Assembly (NCBI GenBank): GCA_008828725.1 | Contig: MEHQ01000194.1 | Location: 216,573-280,572, forward strand | Length of the DNA: 64,000 nt | DNA from: Saccharina japonica | Taxonomy: Eukaryota > Sar > Phaeophyceae > Laminariales > Laminariaceae | Direction: 5' to 3' | In this document: positions 43,796 through 55,537 of the stretch, piece after piece | Layout of the letters: every line of letters begins with the position of its first letter | Numbering within the stretch: the first letter of the stretch is position 1 | Notes under the pieces: generated by a model | What the model was told of the DNA's origin: nothing | The model's database searches: none | Seen by the model: only the letters and a program-made list of their open reading frames with translations | Made by a program: the position numbers and the translations under genes

Positions 43796-44080
43796 AAAGC
43801 AAGTTGGGGCACGCGCGGGCAGGCACACCTCGCGTGGGACCTCTGTCCCCCCTCCCCCCCGCTTGGCTGGAAATCAAACGAGGGTATATGTATATATATA
43901 TATATTATACCTACCCCCGTTTGATGGTATATACCTCCCCGTTTGACCATTTTTTCCCAAACAAAAACCTGAAAAAAAGGAAACATCGTGCGTTGTTGTG
44001 TCTCGAATCTCGGACGCTTTAGTTTTTTTTGTTACCCTAATAGCGCAGGTCGAATTTATCGATCAAATATGGATGTCAAG

Positions 44081-44199
44081 TATTTACGGGGGACCATACC
44101 TGGTAGTAATCAGGACCCTATGACGTATACAAAAACCTATATATTACAATATTTTTACTCAGACTAAGCGGTCCTGATTACTACATTCCCCCGTAAATA
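44081..44199 (+). repeat. TIR element, family A variant, copy 3
   Basis: TATTTACGGGGGACCATA at the left and TTCCCCCGTAAATA at the right. GTAATCAGGACC and GGTCCTGATTAC form the inner part of the arms, replacing the usual AAATAGGACC. Confidence 0.75.
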
Positions 44200-44428
44200 G
44201 TATCATAGTGCGGGTATGTATGCTACAGCAGCAGTAGATAGCTAGCTGCAGCTTGTCCTACGACGGTCCGGTAGGCCCTGTACGGGGGCAACTAATTTTG
44301 GTAGGCACGAACGAGCCTGCCTGTATTCGGGGGAAAAAATCTATGCAGGTTACATGGGGCAGACGCATTTACAGGTGGCAAGTTATACCGCGCGGAGACG
44401 TAGGGGGCTGTGTATCGCGTTACGCTCG

Positions 44429-44600
44429 TGTGTGTGTGTGTTCTTCACATCAAACCTTCCTTTCTACCCGTCGACATCCAGCACACCCAGTGTCTCCGTG
44501 CCGATTCTTCGTCCTAGAGAGGTACCAGTTATGTGGTCACAAAACTACGACACAGAGATACTACGCTGCAGTGCAGTAAGCAGAGCAGACAATGCAATGC
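44429..44600 (+). repeat. Dispersed ~170-bp repeat, copy 1
   Basis: About 90% alike to 47308-47474. Shared phrases: CTACCCGTCGACATCCAGCA, GTGCCGATTCTTC, GTGGTCACAAAACTACGACA, GTGCAGTAAGCAGAGCAGAC. The type of element is unknown. Confidence 0.75.
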
Positions 44601-44751
44601 CATATACGACAGGCAAGACCTACCCTGCTAGCAGTCCAGGTGCATGCAAGAGAAAAAAAAAGAGTAAAAAGCGCATCGTACATTGCATTAGCATTCGTAG
44701 CGTAGACGTAAGCCCCATTATTACGCGACCTATCGCCTACTACTGTAGTTA

Positions 44752-44933
44752 TATTCCGGGGGACCATAGTAAATAGGACCAAATATCGTTCGTGAAAATA
44801 GTTAAATGCATAGGTTTTTCTGTTTGCCGTAGGTCCTGTTTACTATAGGACGAAATACTGTTCGTAAAAATAATGAAACATATAGGTTTTTGTGTGTGCC
44901 GTAGGTCCTATTTACTATGCTCCCCCGTAATAG
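44752..44933 (+). repeat. TIR element, family A, copy 4 (composite)
   Basis: Two family A units fused: one left end (CGGGGGACCATAGTAAATAG), two copies of the ATAGGTTTTTCTGTTTG/ATAGGTTTTTGTGTGTG core, one right end (TACTATGCTCCCCCGTAATA). Confidence 0.7.
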
Positions 44934-45744
44934 CGTTGTTTTCGTTTTTTCTGCGGCCATTCTGGTGGAAACCCCCCGATTATGGTAGATCAAGGTCGCG
45001 TGCGAGGACGGGGTAGGGGTGCCTTGGTGGGCGCTGCCGGCGGCGAATGATAGTTATGCGCCACTAAGTGGGAGCAGGGGGGTGGCAAGTGGTACCCGGT
45101 CCGGGTGGGATCAGGGTGCCAAGTGGCAGGGCAGGGTCGCGGTGACAGTCTCGACCTGTGAAAATCTCTGGCAGGCTCTATTAGCGTGTGTCGAGCGGCG
45201 GTGTATCAGCTCGTAGCTGATGCGTTACGCCTAGACCCGATTGCCGATGACCGACAAATACACAGCCTGTAGTTTGAGAGACAAAAAAAACTCAGGTCAC
45301 GGTTAAGTGAACCTGACAAGAGCTTTAAAGAAGAAGAGAAGAAGTACGTGCAATCCCTACGCAATAGGCTCGCGTCTAAAAATGGTTACTGCTGTCTGTC
45401 GCCCTCTACTGGAAACTGCTGTGGAAACCATGCAGGAAACTGAACGTGGGGGCGTGGGAACTAAACACGTAACAAAAACGAAAACGTGAACACGTCAATA
45501 CTGGTGCTGTACAAAAGGGAGGCAAAACGGAGAGGAAGTGGGAATGATGAACGAACCCTCTGCGCGATAACACGGGGGCGTGTATCGGGGAGGCGGAGAG
45601 GGGTGAAGGTACTACAAGCAGTAGTCACGGCGTGTCTACAAGGCCGCTGGGTGCAAAGAGCTCTCGTAAGTTCCGCTGATGTTGAAGTTACGGAAACAGC
45701 AACACAGACAATAGCGTACGTATATATATGCTATTGATAGTATA
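44934..45744. other. Intergenic; fragment related to the foldback family
   Basis: GGTGGCAAGTGGTACCCGGT and GGGTGGGATCAGGGTGCC near 45075-45125 resemble the foldback elements at 39841 and 50963. GAACCCTCTGCGCGATAA at about 45555 is a SINE scrap. No gene. Confidence 0.4.
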
Positions 45745-45830
45745 TACCACTACGACCCGATTTATGTAAGGATCCTTTGGATTGTAAATCAATCCAAAAA
45801 ATAACCTTGAATTTTCGGGACAGAGCGGCA
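45745..45830. repeat. Short palindromic MITE, family C, copy 3 (diverged)
   Basis: TACCACTACGACCCGATTTA at the left, TCGGGACAGAGCGGCA at the right. Confidence 0.55.
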
Positions 45831-45874
45831 ATGCACTTGAATGGACTGCTGTCCTAGAATGAAACTACAACTAG

Positions 45875-45974
45875 TATTACGGGGGGGCATAGTAAATAAG
45901 ACCTATGGTATACACAAAAACCTATATATTTACCTATTTTTACTAACAATATTTGGTCCTATTTACTATGGTCC
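45875..45974 (-). repeat. TIR element, family A, copy 5
   Basis: TATTACGGGGGGGCATAGTA at the left. The core reads in the inverse sense (CACAAAAACCTATATATTTA). Right end TATTTACTATGGTCC. Confidence 0.75.
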
Positions 45975-46184
45975 AGTGCGCGACAGATGGTAAGAATCTC
46001 TTATTTTTGGCCAGACTGGAATTCTTATGCAAGACTGGTTGTGTTCTACACTATTTTCAGTACAAAACGAGGTCGTATTCTTATTTTATTTTTTAAAGTC
46101 TCGAATTCCTAATTATCAGATTCTTAACATATGTCGCGTACTAATACTGTACTGGAAAAAAATGTTTGTATTTTTAACAAGTCG

Positions 46185-46365
46185 GCTCGACGAGTCGACG
46201 AGGGGAGGAAATGCTGTATGTACCCTTGCCGCGATAAAAAAAAATAGGGCGCGCGCCGTAGTAGGGAGGTAGAGGGGAGAGGAGCGCCCGCCATGTGGCC
46301 CCGGGTCTGAGTTAGTTCGGAACTGGAAGGAGCCGGGGAAGCAGAGCGAAGAAAAATAGAGAAGG
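46185..46365 (+). repeat. Diverged SINE body
   Basis: GACGAGTCGACGAGGGGAGG, CGCGATAAAAAAAAATAGG, GGGGAGAGGAGCGCCCGCCA and CCCCGGGTCTGAGTTAG follow the SINE body in order with many changes. No head. Confidence 0.6.
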
Positions 46366-47307
46366 AAACAAAACAAAAGGCAACTCGACACGTGCTATAC
46401 ACGGCGGTATAAGCGGAGTCGCCCACCAGGTCACGACAGTCCGAAATTAGCAACGTAGGTTGTTGGATAAAAGAAAGTAGAAAACCACTATTAATGTTAA
46501 CCGTAGTTAATATGAGGTAATGTACGATATTTGTAGAAATGTGTATATGAGGATGTAAACTAAACCTGACACTGATGAACATCGGTCTCGACACTCGACA
46601 TAAACATGAACCAATTGTGTTTTTTTCAACAACCGCAAGTAATTACAGCCATCAGCATTGGCATTGGCGCTGGGGGGGCTTTCTTTTTGCGTACTACAGC
46701 AGCAGTCAGTAGTACGTGCATGCATGCGATCGCAGCGTGACGCCCGTTCGTCCCGTGCCGCTTTGCGGTGGCAGGCCACATCATACCTCTGGTACTACTT
46801 CGGTACTACATATAACAACAGCAAGCATTATAACATATACGTATGTGTAATATGTTATGGTATATATTCAAACGATATTTGCTTACGGCTATCTTGTACA
46901 GATAGATCGCCACGGGCGAGACCAGTGCTGAATTTGAGCGTGAGAGAAGAGAGATGCGTACGAGAGACTACCTTCTGCCGACGGCGCGGATTCGGGTGTG
47001 TCTTTGTTTAGTGGTTGACGGTCGTGTTCACACCACGTGCTCTCGCTCCCTCGCAATAAAAAAAAAAGCGGATGATAAAAAAGACCCCGCCGTCCAAAGG
47101 GGGGGGGGCTTCGTGCCGCACAACAACAGGCAGCAGTATACCGGCAGGCGGCAGGGGCTAAACTTCGTTGTATATACGTGTACGTATGTAGACGATATAT
47201 GTATATACGTATGTACGTGTGTGTTTGTATTAATACATACGTATATATATACAACTGGCAGTTGTATCATACGTACAGACCAGCATCAGCAGCAGCAGCA
47301 GATGTGT
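46366..47307. other. Intergenic, no gene seen
   Basis: AT-rich with a TATACGTATGTA-type tract at 47170-47250. Frames on both strands are repeat translations or short. Confidence 0.4.
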
Positions 47308-47474
47308 GTGTGTGTTCTTCACATGAAACCTTTCTTTCTACCCGTCGACATCCAGCACACCCAGTGTCCGTGCCGATTCTTCATCCTAAAAAGGTACCAG
47401 TTCTTCTGTGGTCACAAAACTACGACACAGAGATACTACGCTCAGTGCAGTAAGCAGAGCAGACAATGTAATGC
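47308..47474 (+). repeat. Dispersed ~170-bp repeat, copy 2
   Basis: Partner of 44429-44600; see there. A shorter third match is near 31255. Confidence 0.75.
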
Positions 47475-47691
47475 GGTGATAACTAGCTGTCTGTGCTGTG
47501 GCTCCTCATGCTGAACACGGCGCGCGATTAAATGCATGAATAATTACACATATTATATGATAACGATGCGATATGTATGATATGAATTCGTATACGATTA
47601 ATTTCAATATTCATTCATGACTGACCCCATATCTACGAAAATAAATGTGAAGAACACGAACACTGCACACTAATCTGTTCCTGCTGGAGCC

Positions 47692-47774
47692 TACCACTCT
47701 GTCCATAAATATAAGCACCGTTTGTCCATAAATATTCAATAATAAAGGTGATTATATTTCTGGAAAGAGTGGTA
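47692..47774. repeat. Short palindromic MITE, family C, best copy
   Basis: 83 bp. TACCACTCTGTCCATAAATA and its near complement TATTTCTGGAAAGAGTGGTA face each other, bounded by TA as expected from TA-target elements. Confidence 0.8.
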
Positions 47775-47952
47775 TATACTATATACGACGAGGAGATGAC
47801 AACGCTACGAGATTGTTGAGAAAATGTGGCTGAAAAGGTCCAAAGGCCAAAGGCCAAAGGCCGCCTTTTCTTTATTCGTTTGGACACCTCACCAAAAAAA
47901 CGCAGTAGTATTAAAAAAAAGGACCAAAAACCAGAAGTCACCAAAGACAGCA

Positions 47953-47955
<3 letters not shown>

Positions 47956-47987
<32 letters not shown>
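47956..47987 (+). repeat. AGC microsatellite
   Basis: About eleven AGC units. Confidence 0.9.
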
Positions 47988-48615
47988 TCGAAGCATACGA
48001 CAACACAGGAGACAAGTGAAAGCGGGGGGTTTGCGTATTGTGTGCACCGAACAGCTCAAATCAAGAGAAAAAGCTCACTACGAGTACAGTATACTGCTTG
48101 CTGCTGAGTGAAGAGAATAATCTAAGCATGATCCATATTGATACAGGAGGGGGAGGAGGAGAGTGGTGATGATCTATAAATGGTGCTGTGCCAAATGTAT
48201 GTATATGTGTGCATCGCAATATCGGGGGGGGGTGCCGTGGTGCCGTGCTGCTACTGAGGGCCTACTATTAATACTGCTATGCTGTGTTCTCGTTGTGACC
48301 AAAGAGACAGAATTTTCCAGCCGACAGCACAGGAAGGGGGCCGCACAAGCGACGCCACGACGATGCGATTGAATTAATTGCAAATAAAAGAGCTCGCCAA
48401 TTCAACTTTCACGACGCGCCTGGTCAATCAAACCCTGGTGCATGTTGTATATACGAGTGAGTACGGTATAGAATGCCGATTATCCGCAACGAACGAATGT
48501 GGTCCTCTTTTATACACAGCACAAATAAACAAATAAACAAATAAACACGACCTTGTTCAGCCTTGTATATATATGTACTATATTATAACATACGTAGTAA
48601 TACTGCTCACATAAA

Positions 48616-48735
48616 TATTACGGAGTACCACTTGAGTACCACAGTAAAAAGGACCAAATACTGTTGGGAAAAATACGTAAATAACTAGGTTTTTATATGT
48701 ACCGCTGGTCCTATTTACTATGGCCCCCCGCAATA
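48616..48735 (+). repeat. TIR element, family A, copy 6
   Basis: TATTACGGAGTACC at the left, GGTCCTATTTACTATGGCCC at the right, with the core GGACCAAATACTGTTGGG. Confidence 0.75.
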
Positions 48736-48853
48736 GTAACCGCTGTATGAGTACAACTAAGCCAACAACAGCTGCTAGCAGTGCGCGGCAGATAGATAGT
48801 ACTATGAGCTCGACGCCTCAAACGCTTTGTTGGCAAATAAGTGCACCGCACAC

Positions 48854-49003
48854 CCTCAAAAACCTTCTCCTCCTCCTCCTCCAACAAGCTCTCACCTGTT
48901 GTCGTTGTTGTCGTTGTTGTTGGCGCTGATCTTCCGGAGGCGGCGGCTAATATCAGCACGTCGTCTGTTGTTGGTGACAGCAGCAGCTTATTTGAGCTGG
49001 TGG

Positions 49004-49043
<40 letters not shown>

Positions 49044-49223
49044 GCCGCCGCCGCTGTTGTGTGCTTGACCTTCGGCAAACAATGCCCCCCTCGACGTTGT
49101 TGATGTAACTACCACCACCACCAGTATCGTTGCTTGCAAGGATAACAACAGCAGTCGTCCTGGCCCTCGCCGAACACGATGACGAGGACGACGTCTTCTT
49201 GTTGTTGTTGGGCAGGGCGCCAT
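48854..49223 (-). CDS. Possible first exon with a signal-like N terminus
   Basis: On minus, a frame from ATG at 49223 begins MAPCPTTTRRRRPRHRVRRG then GRLLLLSLQATILVVVVV, like a signal peptide or anchor with a very basic n-region. Ser, Thr and Glu runs follow to a GAGG/GTGTGC donor-like site. The runs come from CTG/TTG microsatellites (49004-49047), so chance is a real alternative. No second exon was found. Confidence 0.22.
49004..49047 (+). repeat. TGC microsatellite
   Basis: About fourteen CTG/TGC units followed by CCG units. Nearby CAG tracts lie at 49485-49515. Confidence 0.9.
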
Positions 49224-50198
49224 GGAGATGGCAGGATGGGGGGTGTTGGAGCTGCTCCCCTCCTTGCAAAGGGCGTCGCTCGCGGTCTTCTTCCTTCGAG
49301 CCAGCCGTCGCCTGATGATGAGGAGGGTCTTCGGGCTGTGCTCGTGACACATGACAACACCACCACCACCACCACCACCTCCAGCGAACGAAGCAACCAA
49401 CCACGCGCGTCACCCAAGTTGATGATACGCAACGATGCAAAGGAAATCGTAACAGCAGACCAGCGGCAGTAGCAGTGGCTGCTGCGGCAGTAGCAGCAGC
49501 AGCAGCAGTGGCAGCACCTTCGACCTACAATATCTGCTATATTATACACAATCTACCGTTTTTGGGATGTTTTTTAGGGAGCGGAAACCGTCCATCCAAT
49601 ACGAAAAGCGAAATCTCGTCCACCACCACGTCCAGAGAGCAGGAGGAGAAGCAGCGTATCTATAGTAAAACGAACGGCGAGTGAGTCGTTCACTCGTTCG
49701 TATAGAAAAGCGACCGCGTCCGTCCGTTGGTGCTGTCTGTGTAGTACACGTCGTCTGTTGGTCCCCGCCTTTTATCTCCACGACGAGAAGAAAAGTTGGC
49801 CCAAAAGCGGCACAAAGAACAAGCAAAGAACGGCAACTCGCGTGTGTGTGTGTCGTGTGTGTCCCCACGAAGTATCAACACTCATCATCAAAACTTTACT
49901 TCCTGCAGTACCCACAGCCACGTGCGCGGTGAAATGCTGTGTATATTCCACCGTGGTATATTCATCATATATCACATCGCGTTTATTCGTGTTTATTTAT
50001 TCGTCATGATGCTCGTATTTTCTATGTTCGTGTCCTTGGTTGATTGAAAAGGGCTGGAATAATCTGCGGACTGGCTGCGGACCTGTATCCGTTGGTAGAG
50101 GGAGGGTGTACGTACTTTAAAATGTTATACCACACCGCACGGCGAGCGAACAAATTCCGTGCACCCAGCTGGGTGGAACTTACTGCTGCTGTGACACC
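49224..50198. other. Trinucleotide-rich intergenic
   Basis: CAC, CAG and GTTGTT tracts and short frames. No gene is supported. Confidence 0.4.
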
Positions 50199-50954
50199 CA
50201 GATTGCCAGGTTGTCCGAGTACCTTGGAGTAAAGTCCCGAATATTGGAGATAAGTCACTTCAGGTACTTCGTGTACTCGGAGTATTTCGGGGTTCGATAC
50301 TCCGGATACTGCTCGTACTCGGAGTATTTCGGGTATGAACACTCTCGATATACTACTTTACTCGGAGTATTTCGGGGTCCGATACTGCGGGTACTCCTTG
50401 TACTCCGAGTATTTGGGGCTTCAGTACTGCTCATACTTCAAGTACTCCGAGTATTCAGGCCACTGCAGTATAATACTCTTATACTCTTAAGTACTGATTG
50501 TGAAGTACGTTAGGAGCATCCTTGCATCGTTTTAAAGACTCGGCCGTCGTTCCTCCCAGGTTCTGGGAACATGTGACTGGCGTTTATAGCATTTAAAAAA
50601 TCACAGATGCTCCCATTACCTCGGAGTATAATTAGAGTATTTTCGAGAAAAATACTTCAGGTATACTTACTTTGTGTACTCGCAGTATTTCGGTGTCCAA
50701 TACTCTCGATACTCGGAGTACTCCGAGTAATTTAGATGTTTTTACTCCGAGTACTGCTTGTACTCGAGTATAAGTACTGCTCATACTCCTAGTACTCGGA
50801 GTATTTGGGCCTTCAGTACTGCTCATACTCCAAGTACTCCGAGTATTTAGGCCACCAGTACTCTAATACTCTCAGTACTCGGAGTACGAAAAATACTCGA
50901 TACTCCGAGTATACTCGGAGTATCGAGTATACTCGGACAATCTGTGTCAGATTG
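50199..50954. repeat. Element built of ACTCGGAGTA palindromes
   Basis: About 755 bp starting CAGATTG...TTGTCCGAGTAC and ending with the inverse GTATACTCGGACAATCTG. Between them the 10-mer ACTCGGAGTA or a close variant occurs well over fifteen times, in phrases such as TACTCGGAGTATTTCGGG. The middle (about 50510-50620) is different: GGAGCATC and GATGCTCC mark inverted inner edges. No frame is credible. Confidence 0.75.
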
Positions 50955-50962
50955 TTAGTATA

Positions 50963-51340
50963 CCTGTATAGGTTTTACTGCATACTCGATGTTATACACC
51001 AAGAACCCTGATCCCACGACCGTATGTGGGAGAAAGGTTCGCGCGTCGCGCTCACGGCGTCCGGTGGCTCCTGCGGAGGGCTGCTTGTTGTATTACCCTC
51101 TGCCCCCCACCCGGACCAAATCTCCCACCCGGATCTGATCCCGTTTGGCACCCTGCTCCCACCCACAAGGTGCAGAAATACCACCAGCCCTCCGCAGGAG
51201 CCGCCGGAGGCCGTGAGCGCGAAGCACGAACCGTGAATCGAGACCGCGAAGCGCAAACCGTCGAACCGTCATGCCACGTATCGGTCGTGGGATATAAGGT
51301 TTCTTGGTGCACAACAAGTACGCAGTAAAACCTATACTGG
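50963..51340. repeat. Foldback element related to 39841-40490
   Basis: Arms begin CCTGTATAGGTTTTACTGC and CCAGTATAGGTTTTACTGC (the latter on minus) and continue with CACCAAGAA and TCCCACGACCG. The inner part has CTCACGGC, GGCTCCTGCGGAGGGCTG on both sides and GGCACCCTGCTCCCACCCAC, which also occurs in 39841-40490. It lies directly after the ACTCGGAGTA element. Confidence 0.75.
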
Positions 51341-53282
51341 TTGGTACCTGTGGTATATAATTACTGATAACAGTCTGGGTATCACAACAATTTCCACCCA
51401 GCCAGCTGGTTGCACGGAATGTTTTCGAGACAATCATCATGTGTCTCAAAAGAGGCGGAACCTCCTTGATACGAGCAACAAATTAAAATTCTGGATCTTA
51501 AGAGCTTGGGCTCTGTGCCCGTATCATACAGATATACGGCGATGTATACCAGGTATAATACTGACTCCTGCTGCTGTAGCTGGCCGTGCCATACGAGTCC
51601 GCGAGTTTTTTTCTTTGTTGGTATACCGGGTATAACTTTCTGCCCGAGCGCCCCCAACAAAAAAAGCTTACATTGTTATTATCATTGCGGTCGACCCGCG
51701 ACACGCCCTGAACCATAATGGGCCGTCGCGGTGTGTGTGTGCCAGCTCACCCCCCGCCCCGGTACTCTCGCACCGTTCCGTTGCGGGGGGATGTTTTCAT
51801 CGCTCACATATATTGCATGTTGTATGCATGGGGGCTCGGGCGTTCATTCAGAAAAACCATAGCTATTATTAATAATAGCTCTCGTCGCGACTTTCAGTCA
51901 TTAGATTTTTGCATGTTTTGTACAAAACCGTAATCTAGACCGTACATCCGTACATATTATGTAATATTCTGCATATGATTTGTATTATGTACATATATAT
52001 ATGATAATATGTTCGTCTACAGCAGTAGTAGTAGTAGTATTATATAAATATTTAGAACCTACAATACGTCGTTATCTGTATTATCTAACTTAATGATCGT
52101 ATTAATAGTAAGCGTGAATACTTCGTATACGTATGTACTAATGAATCACGATGCGATAAACCTTACAAGGAACGAAATTCGTAACAACTCAAAATCAATG
52201 GCACTCGAAAAAAAAGTCCATGACCAACACGCCGTTTTTTTTCGTTTTCGGCGCTCTACAGGGATGGGGGAAGGGTCAGCGGTCAGCCCCACTAACATCA
52301 AGTGATACGCTGAGTAGGGGATAGTTAATATACATCCCCTCCCCCACACGAACGCCTCGTGGTTTTTTTGGAATCCGGTACTATTCGTAGCGCCATATTA
52401 TATTTCAGCCGTTATTAGAGGGCCGAAATATTGACCTCAAATTAAGGCGACGCTTGGAATCTTGGAGATAGGCTGAAAAGGCGTCGTTGTGCATGTCTGA
52501 AAGGAAGGGCAGTAATAAGACTACTACTACTGTAATAATGTTACAGCGGGTTTCCATGGGTCCGAGGGTTTCCAGAGAAGAGCTGGGCGTGGTGATCGAC
52601 GGGGACAATGTGAATTCAACCCGGAGATGAAAAACGCCTGTACTTAAGTTTGTGCTGTGGGCTGGGAGAGCCCACAACTCTGTGCTAGCCCCCTTGTAGG
52701 TTGTACTGCTACCCTCAGCGCTGTGCTACACACGGAGAGTATCCCCTTGCAGGTTGTATATTAAGCATCCTTGGGTGTTACTCACTTTCATGTAGAATCA
52801 AGCGTAGAAAAGAAGCAGCGTTCATATTATCCCAGAGCCTGATGGTGGCATCTGCCCTGTGCCCCTGAAGAGGGTCTCACTACCCTTCCTTATGTTCTTA
52901 TGAATATCGCGAATACGGATGCCATCCAACTAATACGAAAACGGATCAATTACCTACAATGGGGCAATTACCGGCCTGCCAAGCCCATACTATTACACTA
53001 GCCCACCCTGATGAGCCGTATATGCAGAAATGTGGGAAATTCGGGGAAATCCCAATTCCACGAACTAGAACATGTATGTATGTGTCGAAGATGCGGCTCC
53101 TCAAAACCCAATTCCCGGCTTTCCAAGCCCATACTAGTACACAGTGCATCACGTTTGTGTCTGTGGAGGCTTTTTTCGGTAATGTCAGGGGGCATATAGA
53201 CAAATAGATGCCTAGACAGACAAATAGATGCCTAGACAGTCTCCTGAGTCAGTATTATAGAGTCAGTACGCACTGTATTATA
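51341..53282. other. Intergenic with an unclassified element-like tract
   Basis: GCTAGCCCCCTTGTAGGTTG (52686) and GTATCCCCTTGCAGGTTG (52740) are a diverged pair. At 52405-52677 on minus one frame has a hydrophobic stretch but no good splice site. A 20-bp unit with ACAGACAAATAGATGCCTAG is tandemly repeated at about 53197-53240. No gene. Confidence 0.3.
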
Positions 53283-53455
53283 TATATACCCGGTCGCCTC
53301 GGTGTGGTCTAGAGTAGTAGTGGCTAAACTCGAAGCCTACGTATGACACATACTAGGTAGGGGTGAGGTCGACTGCTCGAGTCTCCGTGTATATCATGCG
53401 TTTGTTTGTTATTATCATGTGACACCTACCGAGAGCGCCCAGTTAATATCGCCAG
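53283..53455 (+). repeat. SINE head fragment
   Basis: GGTCGCCTCGGTGTGGTCTA (A-box region), GCTCGAGTCTCCGTG (B box) and CCGAGAGCGCCC match the head and first body part of the SINE family. The 3' part is absent. Confidence 0.6.
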
Positions 53456-53619
53456 TGTTAGGGAGTCGCATCTGATGTTGTTGAATATTGACGTTGTCTT
53501 TTCTTTTAGGGGTCCGAATCGAGTTTTTTGTCTCGCGTACACCGTGCGCCGTACGCCGTAACGGTTCTCAAAACTACGGTAAGGCGTTTACAAAATACCA
53601 AATAAGGGGTTTTCGTGTC

Positions 53620-54640
53620 CCCGTGTTTGTCGACAAACAGCAAGACGTCAAGCGGTACACAGCAACAAGCAGAACAGCCGCCCAACCACACACACGCCCC
53701 CAGCGTCGGCCGAAGCAGGAGGGGGAAGAGGGGACCAGAGCGGAGTGGGGCTAGACGCGAAGCCTCACCGTGGTGGTGAGCAGGGTGACGGTGGGCGAGG
53801 TGGTGGTTGTCTGTGGTCGCCGTGGTGGTGGTTGTCGTGGGGCATCTTTTTTTCTTCATTATTATATACCGGTACAGGATACAACAGTAACAAAAACAAC
53901 AAAACAGCTGCTATAGCAGCTATTAATAGGCAGCTAATAATAGCAGCAGCAGCAAGCTAGGTACGGTACAGGATACAACAGTAACAAAAACAACAAAGCA
54001 GCTGCTATTATAACAGCTATTAATAGGCAGCAGCTATTAAAGCTATTAATAGCAGCAGCAGCAAGCTAGGTATAGGGGCGGCGGGGAGGAATAGCGCCAG
54101 CCAGCGAACGGCCGACGAGCGCACCCAGCGTCGATCAAAGCAGGAAGGGAGGGGGGATAACCACTGCGGAGCGGGTCTAGGCGCGAGGCCTGATCGTGGT
54201 GGTGGCGGTGGTGGCCGTCGTGGTGGTCGTGGTGTGGTCGTGGCCGTGCAACCTCTTCTTGTCACTTTTCTTGCTTTGTCCACAGCAGCTGCTGCATGCA
54301 GGAGGTAGGTGCACGGTACTACTGTAGCCTCGTGGAGGGATAGCGCCAGCCAAGAAATACGAGCCGAATCGGGAAGACAGAGGGGTCGGCTGCTGAGTGG
54401 GACTAGCCGCGAAGCCTGGTAGTGGTGGTGGCGGCGTTGGTGGTGGTGGTTGGGTGGTGGTGGCGGCGGCGGTGGTGGGTGGTCGTCGTCCCTCTTGATC
54501 AACGCACACGCACTCATAAGATACTTTTTCCTGGCTCCCGTTTTGTGTTTTCTTCCGTACGTACCAGGGAGGTGGTAACGCCGGGAGGCGGGAGGGGGGG
54601 GGGCAAGAGAGATCAAAGGGAAGCAAAAGGAGTAGGGTCT
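53620..54640. repeat. Diverged tandem blocks with GTGGTGG tracts
   Basis: Three blocks near 53700, 54125 and 54350 share an order: GCAGGA/GGAAG, GGAGTGGGGCTAGACGCGAA, then a GTGGTGGTGG tract. ACAGGATACAACAGTAACAA occurs at 53876 and 53971. Frames across it are translations of the repeats. Confidence 0.55.
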
Positions 54641-55537
54641 TAGGGGGGGGTGCGGTACTTCAATTTGTTTGCTTGCCTTAAAGTCAATTTGGGACCATTG
54701 ACCACGCATTCCCTTTTCGAGATGGGGGGGGGGGGGGGGGTTTTACGGGAGAGGGACAGTTTGGGGGGGGGGGGGTTCTGAGTGTTGGGGCTGGCTGAGG
54801 TTATTCCGTCCAAGGAGGTTGGGGGCAGGGCCCAGGCGTGTACAATAATAGTGGGGATAGGAGACGGAGAGGGGGGGGGCAGGAGAAACTGGAGAAGGGG
54901 GAACGGTCACAATTTCCACCCCACTCCCCTGTGAGGCAAAAGGAAAGAAACGCCATGATCCTGATGAACAAGCAAATTATCGTTGAGACGAGTTAGGCCA
55001 AACTACATTGATTGTTTGTTGTATATTAGTGCGCGTAGTGTATAGGCGCCCTACGTTAGGAAAAGCGAAACAGATTAATCAAAGACCAGAAGAGGGGAGA
55101 GAAAGCATCATAGAAATTGGGAGTTGTGTGGAGGACAGGTATTGGGGAAAGTTCGTAGAATGGTCGTTGCACATGTACCCATGGAAGATACACCAGAAGT
55201 GTTATCACATCCGAGTATCTTTCCGAGAACCGGAGATCTCGGCATAATAACCGAGCCTCCTTGAAGTCGAGACGGGCCTTGTTTGCCCGCCCGAACCTCA
55301 CTCGATCTATCTCTTCTCCACGCTGCTAACCCAACGTGGAGGGCTCTCTCCTTGCCCTAAATACAAGAAAAAGTGCAGCCCTCGGTAGCGGGTCAAAGCT
55401 ACCACATCACTTGGGACCTTTGGGATTCTACGACAGTAGGCTTCCATAGTTGGTCCCTTTATTAAAACCGCACCCTTCTCTTGCCGTTTTAGGGACAAGT
55501 CATCAAGAATGTAATGGGTTCGGGTAGTAAATTACAC
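54641..55537. other. Unassigned; open stretch on minus at 55056-55500
   Basis: On minus FKEARLLCRDLRFSERYSDV (55056-55301) and VVALTRYRGLHFFLYLGQGE (55307-55498) look protein-like but lie in different frames with no clear intron. Possibly a decayed gene or transposon. G runs at 54724 and 54763. Confidence 0.25.

Noticed and set aside
49109-49549. Cys/Val-rich frame on minus
   Set aside because: Built from trinucleotide tracts, with no stable composition outside them.
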